46,632 nt of DNA, taken from Scytonema tolypothrichoides VB-61278 (lineage in GTDB: Bacteria > Cyanobacteriota > Cyanobacteriia > Cyanobacteriales > Nostocaceae). Location of the stretch: the NCBI RefSeq assembly GCF_000828085.3, contig NZ_JXCA02000003.1, positions 100,524 to 147,155 on the forward strand, read 5' to 3'. A program made the translations under genes and the position numbers. Shown piece by piece: positions 41,601 through 46,632 of the stretch. Position 1 is the stretch's first letter, and every line of letters begins with the position of its first letter. The notes beneath the pieces are model-generated. The model was not told the DNA's origin. It made no database searches and worked only from the letters and a program-made list of their open reading frames with translations.

Positions 41601-44600
41601 TCCTGGTAACTCCAATGTTTGTGGTAATAAATTCTCCAACACAAACATCACTTGAAACAGAGGATGATAAGATAAAGAACGCTCAGGTTGCAGTTCTTCC
41701 ACAAGCTTTTCAAACGGCAAGTCTTGGTGAGCGTAAGCCGACAGTGCTACAGAGCGGACTCGTTGCAAAAGTTCTCGGAAGCTGGGATTGCCCGACAAAT
41801 CTCCACGGAGTACCAAAGTATTGACAAACAACCCAATTAACCCTTCGATTTCAACGCGATTTCTGCCTGCAATAGGCGAACCAATTAAAATATCATTTTG
41901 TCCGCTATAGCGGTAGAGTAGGATTTCAAACGCTGCGAGCAATGTCATGAACAAAGTCACACTTTCTTGCTGTGAGAGCGCAGAAAGTGCTTGCGATAAG
42001 CTTTGGGGAATGATAAAATTAGATACTGCACCTCGATAAGACTGCACCAAAGGTCGAGGTCTATCTGTAGGTAACTCCAGCAAAAGGCTTGCACCTATCA
42101 ACTGTTGCTTCCAATAGTTGAGTTGGTTTTCAAGTATCTGACCAGAAAACCACTGGCGTTGCCAAACTGCATAATCAGCATACTGAATGGGTAACTTTGG
42201 CAGAGGATTAGGCAAACCATTGGTGAATGCTTGATAGAGATTTATCAACTGCTCGGCTAAAATTTTGATAGACCAACCATCCGAAGCAATATGGTGCATG
42301 ACCAGTACTAGGACATGCTCTTGTGCAGAGAGTTGCAGTAAGCACCCACGCAGCATCAAATCCTCAACTAGGTTGAAATGGCGTTGCACCTCCTGATGGA
42401 GATGATGTTGTAAAAGGTTGTGTTGTTCGGTTTCTGGATAAGTTTGTAAATCGATGAGCTGGAGTTCTACTGGGCGAGGTTCACGAATCATCTGCACGTT
42501 CGTGTTATCGCATACAATCAAGTTAGTTCGCAAAATTTCATGGTGAGCGACAATTGTATCCAATGACTGTTGCAGAAAATCTACCTTGAGATGACCTTGC
42601 AACCGCAACAACAGAGGAATATGATAAGCCGCACTATTTGACTCAAGTTGCTCCAAAAACCACAATCGCTGCTGGGCAAACGATAGAGGTGCTGAGTCTC
42701 GGTTGGCAAATCGGGGAATAATCTTTAGTTCTTCCACACCCTGATTTGTACTGAATGCGTAAGCGTTGCTTAACGAAGTTATTGCACTTGCGAAATCAGC
42801 AAAAGTCGGTGTCTCAAACAGCAGCTGTAGCGGAATTTCTACACCGAAAGCTTGGCGCATCCGAGAAATCACTTGCGTTGCTAGCAAGGAATGCCCTCCA
42901 AGGTCAAAGAAGTTATCGTGAATGCCTATATGTTCAGTACCTAGAACTTTTGCCCAGATAGCGGCTAAGACCTCTTCTGTAGGGTTACGGGGTGCGACAA
43001 AAGTCTTAGAACGACTGAAACTAGATGTATCTGGTGCGGGCAAAGCGCGACGATCTATCTTGCCACTGGGTGTTAATGGCATGGTATCCAAAAAAACAAA
43101 GGTAGCAGGAACCATATACTCCGGCAACTTCTGCTTAAGGTAGTGGCGCAGGTCACTGATTGTCGGGGAAGGCTGTTGTTTCACAACCAAGTAAGCCACT
43201 AAGCATTTATCTTGTGAAACATCAACTCCTACGGTGACAACGGTTTCTCGCACATTTGGGTGTTGGCTTAGCACCGCCTCAATTTCTCCCAGTTCAATCC
43301 GGAAACCGCGTATTTTCACTTGTTCGTCAATTCGTCCCAAGTATTCCAAATTGCCATCGCTTCTGTAGCGAACCAAGTCCCCAGTTTTATACAAGCGTTC
43401 CCCAGCGTTGTTGTTAAAAGGGTTGAGAATGAACTTTTCAGATGTAAGTTCTGGTCGATTGAGATAACCACGGGCTAAACCCACACCACCGATATGTAGT
43501 TCTCCAGGAACTCCCATAGGAACTGGCTTTTCGTTTTTGTCTAAAATGTAAAATTGCGTGTTGGCAATTGGGCGACCGATAGAGACGATGCCATCACCAC
43601 AAGAAGCGCTGTTGAGATTCTCTACTTTGTGGGCAGCTGACCAAATAGTGGTTTCTGTAGGTCCGTATAAATTCCAAACTTCAGTACACCGTTCAAGCAA
43701 CTGATTGGCGAGTTCGCGCTTAAGTGCTTCACCACCGCAGAGAATTTTCAATTGCCTACTGCCCTGCCATCCTGATTGTAGAAGCAACCGCCAAGTTGCT
43801 GGAGTGGCTTGCATAATTGTAGCACCAGAGGATGACAGATGCTTTAACAATTTTGTTCCATCAGTCGCAACTTCGCGGCTGACTACGACTACACTTGCGC
43901 CCACAATTAGGGGTAAGTACAATTCCAGTGCAGCAATATCAAAAGATAATGTGGTGACTGATAAAAGAATATCTTTTTGGGTCAGCCCTAAAGTCAGGTG
44001 CATAGCATTTAAGAAGTTAACCAAAGCACCATGCAGAATTTTAACTCCTTTTGGTTTGCCAGTAGATCCCGAAGTGTAAATGACATAAGCCAAGTGTTCG
44101 GATGTTATTTTGCTGTGGAAATTGCTTTGGCTTTCTTGAGCAATCTCTTGCCAGTCGGCATCCAAGCATACTACCTTAGCTTTATGTTCCGGCAATGTTG
44201 CCATTAACTGCTCTTGGGTAAGCAGCACTGACACAGAAGCATCTTTTAGCATAAATGCCAAGCGATCGCAGGGGTAAGCTGGGTCTAACGGCATATATGC
44301 TCCACCCGCCTTGAGAATGCCTAGTAGTCCCACTACCATTTCTAACGAGCGTTCTACGCACAGACCGACTAATACTTCTGGTCTGACACCTAATCTCTGT
44401 AGGTTGTGCGCTAGTTGATTTGCCTTTGTGTTAAGCTCACGGTAGGTGAGTTGCTTCTCTTCAAATACCACTGCTACCGCATCCGGCGTTTTCTGGACTT
44501 GTAGCTCAAATAACTGATGGATGCACAGTTGTTTCGGATAATCTGTTTGGGTTTTGTTCCATTCTACCAGCAGTTGATATTGTTCGGCGGCAGTCAGTAG

Positions 44601-45929
44601 TGGTATCTCTGATAGCTGTTGATGGCGATTGGCAATAATCCCTTGTAATAGGATTTGAAAATGATCCGCCATGCGAGCGATCGCACCAGCGTCAAAGCGC
44701 TGAGTATCGTAGATAAAGCGCAACGACAATTGCACACCCGGCTGGGCGATGACTGTAAGTGGATAGTTGGTCTGCTCTATGGTACGAACATCACTGATGT
44801 GCAACTTTTGGGAGTTCTGTTGTAAAGCCGCATCTACCGGGTAATTCTCAAATACTACAATGCTTTCAAACAATGGTAGCCCTCGCGGCACATCACTCAT
44901 CTGCTGAATCTGTACCAGTGGAGTGTACTCGTAAGTACTGATTTCCACCTGTTGCTTGTGTATTTGCTTGAGAATCGTTAGAACTGTGTCCTCACTCAAG
45001 AGTGTTACCCGCATCGGCAAGGTATTGATAAATAACCCAACTATCGACTCCACACCTGTGATGGCAGCTGTACGACCTGAGACAGTCACGCCGAAAACCA
45101 CGTCGGTTTCGCTACTATAACGTGAGAGTAGTATTGCCCAAGCTGCTTGCACTAAGGTGTTCAACGTCAGTTGATGCACTCGTGCTGCCATCAGCAGTTC
45201 TGTTGTTGCTTGAGTTGATAGCGAAACAATCTGCTCGCTATAGCTGCTTGAGCTTTGTTGCAGTCGATCGCTTTGGTGCGCTCGATCAACGACCAACGGC
45301 GTTGGGGAAGTCACACCCTGTAGTGTTTGCCGCCAAAATTGCTCAGCAGTTTCCAATTTCTGCTTTTGTAACCAGGCAATGTAGTGGCGGTAGGAATGAG
45401 TTGGTGGCAGTTGTAAATTTTGCCCCAAAAACTTTGCTTCGTAACAGTTTAGCACTTCCTTGAATACTAATGGTAGTGACCACCCATCTAGAAGTATGTG
45501 GTGATAACTCCAGACAAAATGGTAGACATCATCCGACATTTGAATAAGGGTTAGGCGCATCAGTGGTGCTTTGGACAGTTGAAAGCCACTTTGGCGATCG
45601 CACTCAAGAAACGCTTGTAGTTGCTGTTGCTGCTCATCCGCAGATAGCCCAATCCAAGAAGAAATCTCTAATGGTAGTTTCACCTGTCGGTACACCACCT
45701 GTAGCGGCACATCTTGGCGTTTCCAAATGAAAGCAGTTCGCAAGACCACATGCCGTGCTACGACTTGCTGCCATGCTGCACTAAAAGCCTCTACATCCAG
45801 AGATCCTGTAAAAGTACAATTAAATTGCTGACAATACACCCCAGAATCAGGAGCATAAAGGGTGTGGAATAGCATCCCCTGCTGCATTGGGGATAGTTGA
45901 TAAATGTCTTCTATATTATTCTTTTTCAT
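38673..45929 (-). CDS. Two-module nonribosomal peptide synthetase with terminal thioesterase
   Basis: The 2418-aa protein reads C-A-PCP-C-A-PCP-TE. C1 has HHILLDG (about 145). A1 has YTSGSTGKPKG (about 622) and a carrier with FDLGGHSLLATQ (about 1010). C2 has HHIASDG (about 1215). A2 has its YTSGSTGKPKG near 1695, and PCP2 has FDLGGHSLLAV (about 2087). The thioesterase has Ser in GFSIGG (about 2234) and His in GAHSTM (about 2391). By alignment to GrsA the pockets read DILQLGLIW (A1) and DAFFLGVTF (A2). These correspond to glycine and isoleucine/valine codes known from other NRPSs. No epimerase or methyltransferase is present. The protein opens with a full C domain, so it probably receives an acyl or peptidyl group from another protein. 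No transport or tailoring genes adjoin it. Confidence 0.9.
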   Translation of the reverse strand: MKKNNIEDIYQLSPMQQGMLFHTLYAPDSGVYCQQFNCTFTGSLDVEAFSAAWQQVVARHVVLRTAFIWKRQDVPLQVVYRQVKLPLEISSWIGLSADEQQQQLQAFLECDRQSGFQLSKAPLMRLTLIQMSDDVYHFVWSYHHILLDGWSLPLVFKEVLNCYEAKFLGQNLQLPPTHSYRHYIAWLQKQKLETAEQFWRQTLQGVTSPTPLVVDRAHQSDRLQQSSSSYSEQIVSLSTQATTELLMAARVHQLTLNTLVQAAWAILLSRYSSETDVVFGVTVSGRTAAITGVESIVGLFINTLPMRVTLLSEDTVLTILKQIHKQQVEISTYEYTPLVQIQQMSDVPRGLPLFESIVVFENYPVDAALQQNSQKLHISDVRTIEQTNYPLTVIAQPGVQLSLRFIYDTQRFDAGAIARMADHFQILLQGIIANRHQQLSEIPLLTAAEQYQLLVEWNKTQTDYPKQLCIHQLFELQVQKTPDAVAVVFEEKQLTYRELNTKANQLAHNLQRLGVRPEVLVGLCVERSLEMVVGLLGILKAGGAYMPLDPAYPCDRLAFMLKDASVSVLLTQEQLMATLPEHKAKVVCLDADWQEIAQESQSNFHSKITSEHLAYVIYTSGSTGKPKGVKILHGALVNFLNAMHLTLGLTQKDILLSVTTLSFDIAALELYLPLIVGASVVVVSREVATDGTKLLKHLSSSGATIMQATPATWRLLLQSGWQGSRQLKILCGGEALKRELANQLLERCTEVWNLYGPTETTIWSAAHKVENLNSASCGDGIVSIGRPIANTQFYILDKNEKPVPMGVPGELHIGGVGLARGYLNRPELTSEKFILNPFNNNAGERLYKTGDLVRYRSDGNLEYLGRIDEQVKIRGFRIELGEIEAVLSQHPNVRETVVTVGVDVSQDKCLVAYLVVKQQPSPTISDLRHYLKQKLPEYMVPATFVFLDTMPLTPSGKIDRRALPAPDTSSFSRSKTFVAPRNPTEEVLAAIWAKVLGTEHIGIHDNFFDLGGHSLLATQVISRMRQAFGVEIPLQLLFETPTFADFASAITSLSNAYAFSTNQGVEELKIIPRFANRDSAPLSFAQQRLWFLEQLESNSAAYHIPLLLRLQGHLKVDFLQQSLDTIVAHHEILRTNLIVCDNTNVQMIREPRPVELQLIDLQTYPETEQHNLLQHHLHQEVQRHFNLVEDLMLRGCLLQLSAQEHVLVLVMHHIASDGWSIKILAEQLINLYQAFTNGLPNPLPKLPIQYADYAVWQRQWFSGQILENQLNYWKQQLIGASLLLELPTDRPRPLVQSYRGAVSNFIIPQSLSQALSALSQQESVTLFMTLLAAFEILLYRYSGQNDILIGSPIAGRNRVEIEGLIGLFVNTLVLRGDLSGNPSFRELLQRVRSVALSAYAHQDLPFEKLVEELQPERSLSYHPLFQVMFVLENLLPQTLELPGLSITPMDVNAVTSKFDLSLSLTHTEQGLRGTWEYSTDLFDAGTINRMSRHFQTLLEGIVANPQQHICELPLLTATERHQLLFEWNKSQADYPQKCIHQLFEKQVDQTPDAVAVVYEDQKLTYRELNARANKLAHHLQNLGVKPEMLVGISIQRSVELVVGLVAILKAGGAYVPLDPTYPKERLCLMLEDAQPQLLLTQQHLLEQLPCDGRKVVCIDSDWEANAYGTASPNGRENATNLACQINADDLAYVIYTSGSTGKPKGVAVSHQAISRLLFNTNYINIQSCDRIAQVSNTSFDAATFEIWGALVHGAQLIGITKDITLSPEEFAAKLQQQEISTIFLTTALFNQLASVVPDAFKNIRHLLFGGEAVDPSSVKAILKNSSPQRLLHVYGPTECTTFSTWYLIQDLPEGATIPIGRPIANTQTYILDHYLQPVPIGVVGELYIGGSGLAKGYLNRPELTAERFIRNPFSREDQARLYKTGDLARYLPDGNIEFVGRIDNQVKIRGFRIELGEIEAVLSQHPGIQYAAVIVRQDTNDDKRLVAYVVPNRNQATTVSDLRHFLKQKLPNYMIPAAFVMLEALPLTPNGKVDRQALPAPEEVRRELEATFVAPRNELERQLTEIWEDILTVKPISVTDNFFDLGGHSLLAVRLFAQIKQKLGQKLPLATLFTSGTVEALAQMLSMQEKITHKQILAASDHEKQDTCLCLVPIQPLGSKPPFFCIHPANGDVLCYRPLVLHLGTDQPFYGLKSQGLDETQPALTRIEDMAALYIKEIQTIQPNGPYFLGGFSIGGIIAYEMAQQLRKQGQEVGLIAMLDSSVPGFTKRSPFRKRIFIHIKNIFQFGPDYLIKKLVRWSKWSKSYITEKYTTFLGRTQPLTETDNYMFIVHKQAWETYSFQPYPGRITLLRTDDNSRDTQEGVVGFQTDPLLGWGNLITGGIDLHNIPGAHSTMLGEPHVRVVAEKLKDCLEKANRTL

Positions 45930-46097
45930 TTTTTCATCTCAAGTTAAATTTAATACTTAGCTTGATGGCGCTGATTTTTCTATTTGTAGATACAAGCTGA
46001 GTGGTCTTATATCAGTCAACACTTCCTTTATCTAATATCATGTCCGGTTGATTACTTATAATAAAGATGGAATCGTTGCAGTGCGTCTACTTACACT
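45930..46097. other. Divergent region between the NRPS and the right-edge transposase
   Basis: It should hold the NRPS promoter and the left end of the insertion element. TCATGTCCGGTTGATTACTT (about 46038-46057) looks like a transposon end, but the partner end lies outside the window. An out-of-frame ATG eight bases upstream of the NRPS start is present. Confidence 0.4.
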
Positions 46098-46632
46098 ATG
46101 CCGAAACGGATTGCGATCGCCAACTACTTAAGTCCGGAAGAACTGTTTTCCCGTTACCGTAAAGCAACACAAACAACGGAACGTAGTCATTACCAAATAA
46201 TTTGGTTATTGGTAACAGGAAAGACCGTGCTGGAGGTATCTCAAGTAACAGGTTACACGAGAATTTGGATTTATCAACTCGTCAAACGTTACAACCAAGA
46301 TGGTCCAATGGTCTTGGGAGACCAACGGCATCAGAATCGAGGCAAAGAATCATTATTAACAGATGTACAACAAGCCCAACTGTGGCAAGTGCTTTCACAC
46401 AAGGCACCAGATGGGGGATTGTGGAATGGTCGTAAGGTGGCAGATTGGTTAAGCGAACTAACAGGACAAAGTATTGATCGTCGGCGTGGATGGGAATACA
46501 TAAAACAAATGACTTTCCGCTTACGTGTGACTCGACCGGAGCATGGCGCTTGCGACCCAATCGAACAAGAAAACTGGAAAAAAAACTCGATTTACGGCTC
46601 CAATTCCTTCAATCCCGATATCCAGATGCCGA
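46098..46632 (+). CDS. IS630-type transposase, first part, running off the window
   Basis: The frame opens at an ATG at 46098 (MPKRIAIANYLSPEELFSRY). The helix-turn-helix region SHYQIIWLLVTGKTVLEVSQ, VTGYTRIWIYQLVKRYNQDG and the winged-helix part QAQLWQVLSHKAPDGGLWNG, KVADWLSELTG match IS630-type transposases of cyanobacteria. Near 46578-46585 eight A residues follow TGG. The zero frame then reads NSIYGSNSFNPD, while the -1 frame reads KKLDLRLQFLQSRYPDA, as expected for the family. So a programmed -1 frameshift or a one-base loss joins the two parts. The DDE domain is outside the window. Except at this A-run the gene looks intact, unlike most other IS copies here. Confidence 0.75.
   Translation, partial: MPKRIAIANYLSPEELFSRYRKATQTTERSHYQIIWLLVTGKTVLEVSQVTGYTRIWIYQLVKRYNQDGPMVLGDQRHQNRGKESLLTDVQQAQLWQVLSHKAPDGGLWNGRKVADWLSELTGQSIDRRRGWEYIKQMTFRLRVTRPEHGACDPIEQENWKKNSIYGSNSFNPDIQMP

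Noticed and set aside
1-46632. tRNA or rRNA genes
   Set aside because: I found no cloverleaf-like segment or rRNA-like stretch by eye; a covariance search would be needed to exclude a divergent tRNA.

Overview
The window looks like chromosome from a filamentous, probably heterocyst-forming (Nostocales-type) cyanobacterium. The evidence is frequent GCGATCGC (HIP1) octamers, short tandem heptamer-like repeats (GTAACTG, TTCCCTG, GGGTGTA), many palindromic REP-like units inside and between genes, a Ycf23/DUF561 gene, cyanobacterial-type leuB, accD and ubiD genes, a large NRPS gene, and many IS630, IS5 and IS200/IS605 remnants. The genus cannot be fixed from the sequence alone.

Layout. 1-3500 is an insertion-sequence graveyard: a broken IS630 transposase runs off the left edge; an EAD1-CHAT conflict-system gene is cut by an IS5-family element with clear terminal inverted repeats; and a truncated IS4-like transposase lies on the other side. 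3500-20840 is mostly housekeeping: ycf23, a DegT-type aminotransferase, fetB, a small membrane protein, a succinyl-CoA-ligase-like pair (sucC-like and sucD-like), a three-gene ABC exporter (ATPase plus two related permeases), a Tat-exported glycoside-hydrolase-like protein, an MscS channel, leuB, a small conserved protein and a prepilin peptidase. 20840-22467 is non-genic DNA with two relics of TnpB-type right ends (omegaRNA-like), a nested palindromic mobile element, and a tiny ribbon-helix-helix gene of 49 codons. 22468-28150 has accD, a MITE-like element, a membrane-anchored pentapeptide-repeat protein and more transposase debris. 28150-38500 has a flavin reductase, a LodB/LodA-like quinoprotein pair, mtnD-mtnB plus an ABM monooxygenase gene, a nuclease-like/TPR fusion, ubiD and an ExbB/TolQ-like channel. 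38673-45929 is one two-module NRPS gene (C-A-PCP-C-A-PCP-TE). The right edge is a fresh IS630-type transposase whose reading frame meets a run of eight A.

How the genes fit. mtnD and mtnB are adjacent steps of the methionine salvage pathway and form a tight operon with the ABM gene. LodA-like and LodB-like overlap by 23 bases, as expected for an oxidase and the flavoprotein that builds its cofactor. The ABC ATPase and its two permeases form one minus-strand operon. The NRPS stands alone without tailoring genes; I read its two adenylation pockets as glycine and isoleucine/valine.

The most interesting observations are: (1) a sucC/sucD-like pair in which the phosphohistidine, its partner glutamate, the nucleotide-binding loop and a metal ligand are all changed, suggesting a non-canonical function; (2) a palindromic element family whose stems co-vary between copies, with one copy inserted inside another and a third inserted in frame inside a transposase; (3) a 49-aa ribbon-helix-helix protein facing two tandem hairpins that share one loop sequence, next to orphan omegaRNA-like ends.
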